From Prescottella subtropica (lineage in GTDB: Bacteria > Actinomycetota > Actinomycetes > Mycobacteriales > Mycobacteriaceae), in contig NZ_SKCH01000009.1 of the NCBI RefSeq assembly GCF_005434945.1, positions 1 through 64,000 of the forward strand: a stretch of 64,000 nucleotides of DNA, read 5' to 3'. The translations under genes were made by a program, and so were the position numbers. Below, piece by piece: positions 10,282 to 19,440 of the stretch. Numbering within the stretch: the first letter of the stretch is position 1; each line of letters starts with the position of its first letter. The notes beneath the pieces were generated by a model. That model had not been told where the DNA came from, made no database searches, and saw only the letters and a program-made list of their open reading frames with translations.

Positions 10282-11895
10282 TCATACGGTGGCGTTCTCC
10301 TGCGCTTTCTCCTGCGACTCCTCGGCCGGCTTCTCGATGTCGATCGTCTTGCGCAGCGGCGTGTTCGGCACGAAGATCACGCACACCAGGGTGATGAGCG
10401 CGACGATCGCCGACACCAGGAACAGCCGTCCGGTGGCGTCGCCGTACGCGGCGCGGATGATCTCGGCGACCGGCGCCGGCAGTGCCGCCAGATCCAGGTT
10501 GCCGCCGCCCCCCGACGAACCGGTGTCGATGCCGAGTTTCGCGAAACCCTCCGCCGACAGGTCCGCGACGCGGGTCGCGAGGACCGAACCGAGCACCGAC
10601 ACACCGATCGCACCACCGAACGTGCGGAAGAACGCGACCGAACTGCTGGCGACGCCGATGTTCTGCACACTGACGGTGTTCTGCACGGCGAGCACCAGGT
10701 TCTGCATGAGGCTGCCGACGCCGATACCGACGATCGCGATGTACAGGCCGATCAGCCACAGGCTGGTGGCGTGGTCGATCGTGGACAGCAGGCCGAATCC
10801 GACGACGAGCAGCACCGCGCCGCCGACGATGAACGGCTTCCACTTACCGAACCGGGTGATCAGCTGACCCGAGACGACCGACGAGATCAGCATGCCCAGC
10901 ACCATCGGGATCGTGAGGATGCCGGCGATGGTGGGGCTGTTGCCGCGCGCGGTCTGGAAGTACTGGGTGAGGAAGGTGGTGGCACCGAACATGCCGACAC
11001 CGACCGCGACCGACGCGACGATCGCCAGGCCGGTGGTCTTCTCGGTGATGATATCGAGCGGGATGATCGGCGACTTCACCTTGGATTCGACGATCACGGT
11101 GGCGATCAGCAGCAGGACACCGACCACGACGTACATCGCCGATTCCTTCGAGAACCACGCGTAGTAGTCGGCCTTGCCGGCGAACGACACCCACACCAGC
11201 AGCACGCTGACACCCGCGGTGAGCAGCGTCGCGCCCCACCAGTCGATGGAGACGTCGTCCTTGCGTTCGGTCGCGATGTGCAGGGTGCGCTGCAGCAGGA
11301 ACAGTGCGATCACGGCCAGCGGGACGCACACGAAGAACGTCCAGCGCCATCCGAGGGGGCTGTCGACGATCACACCGCCGAGGATCGGGCCACCGGACAT
11401 CGACACGGCCATCGCCGCACCCATGTAGCCGGAGTAACGGCCGCGTTCGCGCGGCGGGATGATGCTGCCGATGATCGCGACGACGAGCGCGGTCAGACCG
11501 CCCATGCCGATGCCCTGCACGACGCGCGCGACCAGCAGCACGGGCACGTTGTGGGCGAGTCCGGCGATCACCGAACCGGCCACGAAGATCACGATCGAGC
11601 TCTGGACCAGGGTCTTCTTGTTGAACAGGTCGGCGAGTTTGCCCCAGATCGGGGTGGACGCCGCGTTCGCGAGCAGTGCGGTCGTGATGACCCACGCGTA
11701 CTGCGTCTGGGTGCCCTTCAGGTCACCGATGATCGTCGGCAGCGCGGTGGCGACGATGGTCGTGCTGAGCAGCGCCGTGAACAGGGCTGCGATGAGGCCC
11801 GTGAGGACCTCGAGGATCTGGCGGTGGGTCATCGGCTCGTGTGCCGCGTGGCCGGTACCTGCCCGGCTCTCCCCCACTGATGTCGATGTCGTCAT
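10282..11895 (-). CDS. MFS drug exporter, DHA2 (14-TM) family
   Basis: A 537-residue EmrB/QacA-type proton-driven multidrug exporter. TM1 carries STTIVATALPTIIGDL, the DHA2 motif with an acidic residue after the helix; TM2 is followed by GKLADLFNKK, the motif-A loop, and GPILGGVIVD is the motif-C antiporter signature. About 14 TM helices. The ATG at 11895 overlaps the stop of the marR gene (ATGA), so the two form one operon and MarR is the likely repressor. The C-terminal tail is Glu-rich. Substrates are unknown. Confidence 0.93.
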   Translation of the reverse strand: MTTSTSVGESRAGTGHAAHEPMTHRQILEVLTGLIAALFTALLSTTIVATALPTIIGDLKGTQTQYAWVITTALLANAASTPIWGKLADLFNKKTLVQSSIVIFVAGSVIAGLAHNVPVLLVARVVQGIGMGGLTALVVAIIGSIIPPRERGRYSGYMGAAMAVSMSGGPILGGVIVDSPLGWRWTFFVCVPLAVIALFLLQRTLHIATERKDDVSIDWWGATLLTAGVSVLLVWVSFAGKADYYAWFSKESAMYVVVGVLLLIATVIVESKVKSPIIPLDIITEKTTGLAIVASVAVGVGMFGATTFLTQYFQTARGNSPTIAGILTIPMVLGMLISSVVSGQLITRFGKWKPFIVGGAVLLVVGFGLLSTIDHATSLWLIGLYIAIVGIGVGSLMQNLVLAVQNTVSVQNIGVASSSVAFFRTFGGAIGVSVLGSVLATRVADLSAEGFAKLGIDTGSSGGGGNLDLAALPAPVAEIIRAAYGDATGRLFLVSAIVALITLVCVIFVPNTPLRKTIDIEKPAEESQEKAQENATV

Positions 11896-12374
11896 CGAGT
11901 TGTACTCCCACAGTGATCGGCGGTTAGCGGTGCGGATTCGGGGCGGGGCGTGAGCGAGACGGTCAGCCGCTCGATGAGCGTCAGCGCCGCGGACGCGTCC
12001 TCCTGGCTCCAGTCGGTCAGCTGTCCGCGCAGGTGCGCGGATCGGCGTGCCTTCGTGGTGCGCAGCACCTCGGTGCCCTGTTCGGTGACGTGGACGCGGA
12101 ACGCCCGTCGGTCGTCCGGGTCGGGCCGGCGTTCGACCAGGCCGGCGTCGACCAGTTCGGTCAACTGCCGGCTCAGGGCCGACTGGCTCAGGCACAGCAT
12201 CGACGCGAGTTCGTTCTGTCGACACGATCCGCGAACGGAGAGCGCCACCAGCACCGCGACGAGTGCCGGCGCGACCGGGTCGCCGGCCGTGTTCGCGACG
12301 GCGGCCCGCAGCGATCGGCCGAACAGGAAGATCGCGTCGACGAGTGCCTGGGCGGTATCGGCGTGGACAGCCAT
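11892..12374 (-). CDS. MarR family transcriptional repressor
   Basis: A 160-residue winged-helix regulator. The recognition region is NELASMLCLSQSALSRQLTELVDAGLVERRPDPDDRRAFRVHVT, with the wing DPDDRRA typical of MarR. It probably represses itself and the MFS exporter and releases DNA on binding a small molecule. I start it at the ATG at 12374; an upstream in-frame extension would run across the promoter. The candidate operator is the 24-base palindrome at 12418-12441. Confidence 0.9.
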   Translation of the reverse strand: MAVHADTAQALVDAIFLFGRSLRAAVANTAGDPVAPALVAVLVALSVRGSCRQNELASMLCLSQSALSRQLTELVDAGLVERRPDPDDRRAFRVHVTEQGTEVLRTTKARRSAHLRGQLTDWSQEDASAALTLIERLTVSLTPRPESAPLTADHCGSTTR

Positions 12375-12417
12375 CGGATACCCCGAATCCTCATAAGGAC
12401 TGACAATTGTTTGCAGA

Positions 12418-12441
12418 ACGCAACTATAGATATAGTTGCGT
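12418..12441. promoter_or_regulatory. MarR operator overlapping the -10 element
   Basis: Perfect 11-bp inverted repeat, ACGCAACTATA and TATAGTTGCGT, with a two-base spacer (GA). On the minus strand it contains TATAGT, a good -10 hexamer about 50 bases before the marR ATG, so a bound MarR dimer would block RNA polymerase. Confidence 0.8.
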
Positions 12442-12567
12442 ACCTCAAGCAATTACCTCGCAAACGCGACAAACCCACCCATCAGGGTTCCGACCTGGGG
12501 CGATCCGACGATCACCGGCGGTCCGCTGTGGCGAGACCCACTCACGGGCCCCGATCGGTCCCCGATC

Positions 12568-13833
12568 TCAGCGCGTGAGCAGCGCCAGCGACTCCACGTG
12601 ATGCGTCGACGGGAACGCGTCGAACGCCCGCACCCGATCCAGCCGATAGCCGTTCTCCAGGTACAGCGCCACGTCCCGCGCGAACGACGCCGGATCGCAG
12701 CCGATGTGCACGATCCGCTCCGGGGCTGCGGCGGCGACGGCCGCCACGACCTCCCTACCGGCCCCGGCCCGCGGCGGATCGAGGACGACGACCTCGGGGG
12801 CGGGCAACTCGTGCAGCGCCCGCTCCACCCGCGCCGCATGCAGATGCACCTGCGGCAGATCCGTCAGCGATGCCGTCCCGTCCGCGACGGCCTGCCGGGA
12901 GAACTCCACCGAGTCGACGCGGCCGGACTCACCGACCTGCCCGGCGAGCGTCGCCGCGAACACCCCCACCCCGCCGTACAGATCCCACACCCGGGCCCCG
13001 GCCGACGCCTGCGCCCACTCCCCTACCACCGTCGAATACATGGAGGCCGCACCGCGGTGTGCCTGCCAGAAACCGGTCGCCGACAGCGTCCACTCCCGAT
13101 CCCCGACACGTTCGAGTGCCCGACCCGACCCGACGACGACCCGTTCGGCGCGGCTGCCCGACGATGCCGCCCGCCGCGCGGTCGCCCCGCGCCGGCCCGG
13201 GCTGCGACGACCGGTGCGGGACACCTTCGGCGGCGCCACCTCCACGACGTGCCGCTCCCCGGCCGCGTCGAGCACGATCTGCACCTCGACGCCCGGCTGC
13301 CACGACCGCTCCGACAGACCGGCGTAGGCGGCCGGGTCGATCTGCGGGCACGCCAGGAACGTCTCGATGTCGAGGCTGCGGTACCGGTGGAATCCGGGCC
13401 GGCCGGCGGCGTCGACGGCCAGCCGCACCCGCGACCGCCAGCCCGTCCCGTTCCCGGTGCCGGGCAGTTCCTCGACGGCGACATCCAGGTCCACGCCCGC
13501 GATCCGCCGCAACTGCTCGGCGACGACGGACGACTTCATCGCCCGCTGCGCCGCCGGCGTCGCGTGCGAGTAGTCGCAGCAGCCGGCCCCGTCCGGCCCC
13601 GAGATCGGACACAGCGGGTCGACACGGCCGTCCGACGGCACCAGGATCTCCACGGCGTCGGCGCGGCAGAACGAGCCGCCACGGTCCTCGGTGACGTGCG
13701 CGATCACCCGTTCGCCGGGCAGCCCGTGCCGCACGAACAGCACCCGCCCGTCGTGCCGGGCGACGCAGAACCCGCCGTGCCCGGGGTTACCCAGTTCCAC
13801 CTCGAGTCGGAGTCCAGCCCAGTTCTCGCTCAC
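12568..13833 (-). CDS. TrmA/RumA-family RNA m5U methyltransferase (Rv2689c-like)
   Basis: A 421-residue class I SAM-dependent RNA uridine-5 methyltransferase. The TRAM-like N-terminus (GFCVARHDGRVLFVRHGLPGE) precedes CPISGPDGAGCCDY and a later CPQID, consistent with the 4Fe-4S cysteines of RumA. SAM binding is DLYGGVGVFAATLA; VLDPPRAG and the catalytic Cys in HIGCDPASFARD follow. I chose the GTG at 13833, seven bases after the permease stop; an ATG at 13857 would overlap that gene by 17 bases. The target RNA position is unknown. It is probably co-transcribed with the K+ permease. Confidence 0.88.
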   Translation of the reverse strand: MSENWAGLRLEVELGNPGHGGFCVARHDGRVLFVRHGLPGERVIAHVTEDRGGSFCRADAVEILVPSDGRVDPLCPISGPDGAGCCDYSHATPAAQRAMKSSVVAEQLRRIAGVDLDVAVEELPGTGNGTGWRSRVRLAVDAAGRPGFHRYRSLDIETFLACPQIDPAAYAGLSERSWQPGVEVQIVLDAAGERHVVEVAPPKVSRTGRRSPGRRGATARRAASSGSRAERVVVGSGRALERVGDREWTLSATGFWQAHRGAASMYSTVVGEWAQASAGARVWDLYGGVGVFAATLAGQVGESGRVDSVEFSRQAVADGTASLTDLPQVHLHAARVERALHELPAPEVVVLDPPRAGAGREVVAAVAAAAPERIVHIGCDPASFARDVALYLENGYRLDRVRAFDAFPSTHHVESLALLTR

Positions 13834-13840
13834 CTGACGG

Positions 13841-15847
13841 TCACTTACCTTCCACATCGAAACCACGTCGGATCGCGCCGGGCGCGCTGTCGAAGTTCGC
13901 CTTCCGGGCCCGCTCCCGGGCCTTCTCCGACGAACTGAGCTGCCACGGCACACTCGTGACCATCACCCCCGGCTGGAACAGCAGCCGGCTCTTCAGGCGC
14001 AGCGCACTCTGGTTGTGCAGCAACTGTTCCCACCAGTGACCGACCACGTACTCGGGGATGAACACCGTCACCACGTCGCGCGGCGAGTCGCGGCGCACCC
14101 GGCGCACGTACTCGAGCACCGGCTTGGTGACCTCCCGGTACGGCGACTCGATCACCTTGAGCGGCACCGTGATGTCGCTCTTCTCCCACTCCCGGACCAG
14201 CGCCCGGGTGTCGGGTTCGTCGACGTTGACGGTGACCGCCTCGAGTGTGTCCGGGCGGGTGGCCCGCGCATAGGCCAGTGCCCGCATCGTCGGCATGTGC
14301 ATCTTGGACACCAGCACGATCGAATGGGTACGGCTGGGCAGCACCCCGTCCCACTCCTGCTCGTCGAGTTCGGCGGCGACCCCGTCGTAGTGCCGACGGA
14401 TCGACTTCATCAGCACGAAGATCGCGATCATCGCGACGATCGCGATCCAGGCGCCGGCCGCGAACTTCGTGAGCAGCACGATCACCAGGACGGCACCGGT
14501 CATCACCAGACCGACCGAGTTGATGACCCGGGACCGCTGCATCCGGCTGCGTGCCGCCGGATCCGTCTCGGCCTTCAGGTGCCGGGTCCAGTGCCGGATC
14601 ATGCCGGTCTGGCTGAGCACGAACGAGACGAACACCCCGACGATGTAGAGCTGGATGAGTTTGGTGACCTCGGCCCCGAACACCACGACGAACGCGATCG
14701 CCGCACCCGACAGGAACAGGATGCCGTTGCTGAACGCCAGCCGGTCGCCGCGGGTGTGCAGCTGCCGCGGCAGGTACCGGTCCTGCGCGAGTACCGACCC
14801 GAGCACCGGGAACCCGTTGAACGCGGTGTTCGCGGCGAGCACCAGGATCAGGGCGGTCACGATCGCGATGAAGAAGAAGCCGACCGAGAACCCGTCGAAC
14901 ACCGCGCCCGCGAGCTGCGCGATGAGCGTCTTCTGCTGGTAGTCGCCGGGCGCGCCGATCAGCTGCGTGGCCGGGTCGTGCGCGTACACGATGCCGATCT
15001 TCTGGGCGAGGACGATGATGCCCATCAGCAGGGTGATCGCGAACGTGCCCAGCAGCAGCAGCGTCGTCGCGGCGTTGCGGGACTTGGGCTTCCGGAACGC
15101 CGGGACACCGTTGCTGATCGCCTCGACACCGGTCAGGGCCGCACACCCCGACGAGAACGCGCGGGCGATGAGGAACGCGAACGCGATGCCGTACAGGTGC
15201 GTGTCCTCGGCCTGCAGATCGAATCCGGAGGACTCGGCGTGCACATCGTCCCCGAACACGTAGATCCGCACGAACCCCCACGTCAGCATGAGCAGCATGC
15301 CGACGATGAACGCATACGTGGGAATCGCGAACATGGTGCCGGACTCGCGGATGCCACGCAGGTTCATCGCCGTGAGCAACGCGATCGCGGCGACCGCGAA
15401 CAGCACCTTGTGCTCGGCCACGAACGGGACCGCCGACCCGATGTTCGACGCGGCCGACGAGATCGACACCGCGACCGTGAGCACATAGTCGACCATCAGC
15501 GCGCTGCCCACCGTGAGCCCGGCGTTCGGACCGAGATTGACCGTCGCCACCTCGTAGTCGCCGCCGCCGGACGGGTACGCCTGCACGTTCTGCCGGTAGC
15601 TGGCGACGACGACGGCCATCACGATCGCCACCGACAGGCCGATCCACGGCGTGTAGGCGTACGCGGAGATACCGGCGACGGACAGCACCAGGAAGATTTC
15701 TTCCGGTGCGTAGGCGACGGACGACATGGCGTCCGACGCGAAGACTGGGAGTGCGATCCGCTTGGGCAGCAGGGTGTGCCCGAGCTTGTCGCTCCGGAAC
15801 GGTCGCCCCAGAATCAGCCGCTTGGCAGCGGTGGAAACCTTCGACAC
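13841..15847 (-). CDS. KimA-like APC potassium permease (Rv2690c-like)
   Basis: A 668-residue APC-superfamily protein with about 12 TM helices and a 200-residue cytoplasmic C-terminal domain. From memory, the N-terminal half closely resembles Bacillus KimA, a K+:H+ symporter: DAMSSVAYAPEEI, SYRQNVQAYPSGGGDYEV, NLGPNAGL, and VDYVLTVAVSISSAASNIGSA. It is divergent from ceoB and ceoC, which encode RCK gating proteins; this supports a potassium role, as an inference. The GTG at 15847 is chosen over the TTG at 15853 because TACGCT lies six bases upstream. It could instead be an amino-acid permease. Confidence 0.85.
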   Translation of the reverse strand: MSKVSTAAKRLILGRPFRSDKLGHTLLPKRIALPVFASDAMSSVAYAPEEIFLVLSVAGISAYAYTPWIGLSVAIVMAVVVASYRQNVQAYPSGGGDYEVATVNLGPNAGLTVGSALMVDYVLTVAVSISSAASNIGSAVPFVAEHKVLFAVAAIALLTAMNLRGIRESGTMFAIPTYAFIVGMLLMLTWGFVRIYVFGDDVHAESSGFDLQAEDTHLYGIAFAFLIARAFSSGCAALTGVEAISNGVPAFRKPKSRNAATTLLLLGTFAITLLMGIIVLAQKIGIVYAHDPATQLIGAPGDYQQKTLIAQLAGAVFDGFSVGFFFIAIVTALILVLAANTAFNGFPVLGSVLAQDRYLPRQLHTRGDRLAFSNGILFLSGAAIAFVVVFGAEVTKLIQLYIVGVFVSFVLSQTGMIRHWTRHLKAETDPAARSRMQRSRVINSVGLVMTGAVLVIVLLTKFAAGAWIAIVAMIAIFVLMKSIRRHYDGVAAELDEQEWDGVLPSRTHSIVLVSKMHMPTMRALAYARATRPDTLEAVTVNVDEPDTRALVREWEKSDITVPLKVIESPYREVTKPVLEYVRRVRRDSPRDVVTVFIPEYVVGHWWEQLLHNQSALRLKSRLLFQPGVMVTSVPWQLSSSEKARERARKANFDSAPGAIRRGFDVEGK

Positions 15848-15853
15848 CGCCAA

Positions 15854-15859
15854 AGCGTA
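15854..15859 (-). promoter_or_regulatory. -10 element, leaderless permease mRNA
   Basis: TACGCT on the minus strand, six bases before the GTG at 15847; this spacing decides the start. Confidence 0.5.
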
Positions 15860-16061
15860 AGCCGTCCGTACGGCCGCGTGGGATCAGGGCGGTCCGGTGG
15901 GCGATTTCTCCGCTTCCCCCGGTCCCGGAATACGGTCCGGAATGTGGCGCGCGCGACGACCGCACCGACTGCTGCCGTGTACCCGCCCACGGGCGCTGTA
16001 CCGTTCGATCCGATACCGACGGCACCCCGCCGGTGACCGCAGCGAGAAACGGAGTGGACTG

Positions 16062-16727
16062 GTGTACGTAGTCGTCATGGGATGCGGCCGGGTCGGCTCG
16101 TCCCTCGCTACCGCACTGAGCCGGATCGGCCACGAGGTCGCCGTCATCGACCGCGATCAGAGTGCGTTCCTCCGCCTGGGCGCGGACTTCTCCGGCCACA
16201 CCGTGGTCGGCATGGGCTTCGACCGGGATGTCCTGGTGCGCGCCGGAATCGAACGCGCCGAGGCGTTCGCGGCCGTGTCGTCCGGCGACAACTCGAACAT
16301 CATCTCCGCGCGCGTCGCCCGCGAGACGTTCGGCGTCGACCGCGTCGTCGCCCGCATCTACGACGCCAAACGCGCCGCCGTCTACGAACGGCTCGGCATC
16401 CCCACGATCGCGACCGTGCCGTGGACCACCGACCGGTTCATGCTGGCGCTGCAGCAGGACGACCAGATGGCCAAGTGGCGGGACCCGTCGGGCACCGTCG
16501 TCGTCACCGAACTGGCGTTGCACGAGGACTGGGTGGGCCGCAAGGTCACCGACCTCGAGGAGGCCACGTCGTCACGGGTGTCGTTCCTCATCCGCTTCGG
16601 CACCGGGATCCTCCCCGACCGCAAGACCGTCATCCAGTCCGACGACCAGGTGTACGTCGCGGCCGTCGCCGGCACCGTCGCCGAGGCCGTCGCCCTGGCC
16701 GGCAACCCGCCGCCGTCCGACGACTGA
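16062..16727 (+). CDS. ceoB: TrkA-type RCK potassium uptake protein
   Basis: A 221-residue cytosolic RCK protein. The Rossmann motif GCGRVGSSLA is at residues 7-16 with the acidic ribose contact VIDRD, and a TrkA-C domain occupies about 130-221. Such proteins bind NAD(H) or ATP and gate K+ transporters. The GTG at 16062 has GGAG seven bases upstream. It is paired with ceoC 55 bases downstream, as in M. tuberculosis Rv2691-Rv2692. No TrkH or TrkG channel is present, so the divergent KimA-like permease is a candidate partner. Confidence 0.93.
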   Translation: MYVVVMGCGRVGSSLATALSRIGHEVAVIDRDQSAFLRLGADFSGHTVVGMGFDRDVLVRAGIERAEAFAAVSSGDNSNIISARVARETFGVDRVVARIYDAKRAAVYERLGIPTIATVPWTTDRFMLALQQDDQMAKWRDPSGTVVVTELALHEDWVGRKVTDLEEATSSRVSFLIRFGTGILPDRKTVIQSDDQVYVAAVAGTVAEAVALAGNPPPSDD

Positions 16728-16782
16728 CCCGGTCCCCGGTCATGACCTCCTTCTCGATCGACTACCCGATTGGAAACCTCCG

Positions 16783-17469
16783 ATGAGAGTGGCCATCGCA
16801 GGAGCCGGCGCCGTAGGCCGCTCCATCGCCCGTGAACTCGTCCGCAGCAACCACCACGTGATGCTGCTCGAACGCAAACTCGACCATCTCGAACCGGACG
16901 CGATCCCGCAGGCCGAATGGGTGCTCGGGGACGCGTGCGAGCTGAGCCTGCTCGAGACCACCCAGCTCGAGACGTACGACGTGGTGATCGCCGCGACCGG
17001 CGAAGACAAGGCCAACCTCGTGCTGAGCCTGCTCGCGAAGACCGAGTTCGGGGTGGGCCGGGTGGTTGCCCGCGTCAACGACCCCCGCAACGAATGGCTG
17101 TTCGACGAGTCGTGGGGCGTCGACGTCGCGGTCTCCACCCCGCGGATGCTCGCATCGCTGGTCGAGGAGGCCGTCACCGTCGGCGACCTGGTCCGGCTGA
17201 TGACGCTGCGGCAGGGGCAGGCCAACCTCGTCGAGATCACGCTACCCGACGACACCGCCCTCGCCGGCAAGCCGGTCCGCAAGATCCGGCTGCCGCGCGA
17301 CGCCGCCCTCGTGACGATCCTGCGCGGCGGACGCGTCATCGTCCCGCAGGCCGACGATCCGCTCGAGGGCGGCGACGAACTGCTGTTCGTGGCGTCCGTC
17401 GAGGTCGAGGACGACCTACGCGCGGCGGTCGGTCTCCGGACCCTCGGTGACCGGCCCCTCGACGACTGA
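16783..17469 (+). CDS. ceoC: TrkA-type RCK potassium uptake protein
   Basis: A 228-residue second RCK subunit. GAGAVGRSIARELV at residues 7-20 is the nucleotide-binding turn and LLERK the ribose-contacting strand. The TrkA-C domain carries LAGKPVRKIRLPRDAALVTI and the repeat ends in GDELLFVAS. It probably forms a hetero-oligomer with CeoB. Its 3' end overlaps the convergent DUF3159 gene by 54 bases, so the two transcripts must be complementary at their ends. Confidence 0.93.
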   Translation: MRVAIAGAGAVGRSIARELVRSNHHVMLLERKLDHLEPDAIPQAEWVLGDACELSLLETTQLETYDVVIAATGEDKANLVLSLLAKTEFGVGRVVARVNDPRNEWLFDESWGVDVAVSTPRMLASLVEEAVTVGDLVRLMTLRQGQANLVEITLPDDTALAGKPVRKIRLPRDAALVTILRGGRVIVPQADDPLEGGDELLFVASVEVEDDLRAAVGLRTLGDRPLDD

Positions 17470-18117
17470 GTTCTCGGCGAGTTCGGCAGGGGCCGGGGCC
17501 GGTTCGACGATCCGGTCGGCGCGCCGCACCGCCCACACCGTCACCAGCAGTGCGGCACCGGCGAGCGGCCAGCCCATCGCGATCCGGGCGACCGCCAGCC
17601 ACCCCGTCCGGTCGTCGTTGTAGAGCGCGTTCTGCACGACGAAGCGGGCACCGAAGACGAGCGCCCACGCCAGCGTCGCGAGGTCGTAGGCGCGCACCGC
17701 GACCGGGTGGGCGCGCCACGCGTTGCGGTGGCCGTTGAGGTAACCCCAGGCCACCCCGACGAGCGGCCACCGGACGAGGATCGAGAGCACGAACGCCGCG
17801 CCGTACACGAGGCTCGAGTAGATACCGAACAGGAAGTAGCCCTTGGCATCCCCGGTCCGGTAGGCGATGAACGCGCACACCCCGACACCGACGAAACCGG
17901 AGATCGCCGGCTGGACGGGGCTGCGGCGGACGATCCGCCACACCAGGATGGCGGCGGCGGCCCCGAGCGCGATCCACAGCGCCGGCATCAGGCCCCAGAT
18001 GCTGTTCGCGGGCACGAACACGAGGATCGGCAGCGTCGAATAGACGAGCCCGCTCAGGCCGCCCATCTGTTCCAGGATCGTCTGCTGCTTGGTTTCGCTC
18101 ACACGAGGTTCACTCAC
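17416..18117 (-). CDS. DUF3159 membrane protein (Rv2693c-like)
   Basis: A 233-residue protein with about five or six hydrophobic helices. It has the conserved QQTILEQMGGLSGLVYSTLP opening of the family, YRTGDAKGYFLFGIYSSL and a GYLNGHRNAWR loop. Function unknown. I start at the GTG at 18117, which has CACCCT six bases before it, a near-consensus leaderless -10; GTG codons at 18135 and 18102 are alternatives. It converges on and overlaps ceoC. Confidence 0.85.
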   Translation of the reverse strand: MSEPRVSETKQQTILEQMGGLSGLVYSTLPILVFVPANSIWGLMPALWIALGAAAAILVWRIVRRSPVQPAISGFVGVGVCAFIAYRTGDAKGYFLFGIYSSLVYGAAFVLSILVRWPLVGVAWGYLNGHRNAWRAHPVAVRAYDLATLAWALVFGARFVVQNALYNDDRTGWLAVARIAMGWPLAGAALLVTVWAVRRADRIVEPAPAPAELAENSVVEGPVTEGPETDRRA

Positions 18118-18168
18118 ACGACGAGGGTGCCACACCCGGGAGCCTCAGCCCCGGTCCGGACGAAACGG

Positions 18169-18546
18169 TCAGGATTCGCCGCGGAGTTCGTAGTACGGGT
18201 TGAAGATCACCTTCTGCCCGTCGCGGTCACCGATCCGGCCCCGCACCATGAGCGTCTTGCCGGGCTCGATCCCCGGGATACGACGCCGTCCGATCCACAC
18301 CAGGGTCACCGGATCGGTACCGTCGAAGAATTCGGCCTCGACACTCGCGTTCGCCGACTTGGGGCACGCCTCGACGCTCCGCAACCGGCCGAGCATCGTG
18401 ACCTCCTCACCGCGGGCGCAGTCACAGGCCCGGGTCGCACCCGACGCCTGTGCGGTCTCCACCATCTCCTCTGCATCCAACTGCTCGAGGTCTTCGGTGA
18501 GTTTGCGGGTCAGCCTGCGGAAATAGCCTGTCGCGGCGGGTGCCAT
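18169..18546 (-). CDS. OB-fold nucleic acid binding protein (Rv2694c-like)
   Basis: A 125-residue protein with an N-terminal helical part (YFRRLTRKLTEDLEQLDAEEM), an ACDCARGEEV turn and a C-terminal OB-fold beta-barrel (EVTMLGRLRSV, PVTLVWIGRRRIPGIEPG, LMVRGRIGDRDGQKVIFNPYYEL). OB folds of this type resemble tRNA-anticodon or RecG-wedge domains. Role unknown. The ATG at 18546 has GGAG nine bases upstream. DUF3159 lies 51 bases downstream on the same strand. Confidence 0.85.
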   Translation of the reverse strand: MAPAATGYFRRLTRKLTEDLEQLDAEEMVETAQASGATRACDCARGEEVTMLGRLRSVEACPKSANASVEAEFFDGTDPVTLVWIGRRRIPGIEPGKTLMVRGRIGDRDGQKVIFNPYYELRGES

Positions 18547-18726
18547 AACGTGCTCCTGGACGTGGCGGCGGCAGATCGTGCGCCGCGACGATGATGCTCG
18601 ACGGGGCCCGTACGGCCCGGGTTGGGGGTTATCGGGTGGTCTTCTGCTGGCCACTGTATCCCCAAAGCGAGCGGACAACCACAGCCGTTCACGGGCACCC
18701 GGAAACGGCCGTGCATGATCGTCTCC

Positions 18727-19440
18727 ATGCAGCAGCAGACGTGGTTCGAAACACAGCCCACGACCGCCGTCGTCCTCCCCGGAACCGGCTCCGACGCGGG
18801 CTTCGCCGACCGCGCGTTCCGGCCCGCGCTGACCCACGCCGGGATCGCCGGGATCGCCGTCGACCCCGACCCGCGTCGGGTCGTCGGCAGCTACCGCGAC
18901 GCGATGGACCGGGCCGCCGACACCCACGGACGGATCGTCGTCGGCGGCGTGTCCCTCGGGGCAGCCGTCGCGCTCGCGTGGGCCGCCGACAATCCCGGCC
19001 GCGTCGCCGCCGTCCTCGCCGCGCTCCCGGCGTGGACGGGATCCCCGGTGGACACACCCGCCGCCGGCAGCGCCCTGTACACGGCGGACCGGCTCCGCAC
19101 CCACGGCCTCGACGCCGTCGTCGCCGAGATGACCGCGTCGAGTCCGCCGTGGCTGGCCACGGAACTGGCCCGGTCGTGGCGGGCCCAATGGCCGGATCTG
19201 CCCGACGCACTCGAGGAGGCCGCCCGCTACCGGGCCCCCGACACGGAGACCCTCGCCCGCATCCAGGCCCCCGTCGGCATCACCGCCGCCGACGACGACG
19301 CCGTCCACCCCTTCACCGTGGCGAAGGAGTGGACGGCGGTACTACCGAATGTGGGGTTGTCGGAGGTGACGCTCGACGAGATCGGCGCCGATCCGGGCGT
19401 GCTCGGACGCGGCTGCCTCGCCGCGCTCGACCGGATCTAG
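18727..19440 (+). CDS. alpha/beta hydrolase (Rv2695-like)
   Basis: A 237-residue hydrolase-fold protein with nucleophile elbow GGVSLGAAVAL (Ser) and oxyanion strand TTAVVLPGTGSDAGF. The acid and His residues are probably in TAADDDAVHPFTVAKEW. Substrate unknown. The ATG at 18727 is chosen for its family-like N-terminus; an ATG at 18715 is the alternative. The stop overlaps the stop region of the convergent DUF3710 gene by four bases. Confidence 0.85.
   Translation: MQQQTWFETQPTTAVVLPGTGSDAGFADRAFRPALTHAGIAGIAVDPDPRRVVGSYRDAMDRAADTHGRIVVGGVSLGAAVALAWAADNPGRVAAVLAALPAWTGSPVDTPAAGSALYTADRLRTHGLDAVVAEMTASSPPWLATELARSWRAQWPDLPDALEEAARYRAPDTETLARIQAPVGITAADDDAVHPFTVAKEWTAVLPNVGLSEVTLDEIGADPGVLGRGCLAALDRI

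Noticed and set aside
13845-16523. An 892-codon open frame on the minus strand
   Set aside because: It shadows the KimA-like permease and runs antisense to ceoB; composition is Arg/Gly-rich and low complexity.
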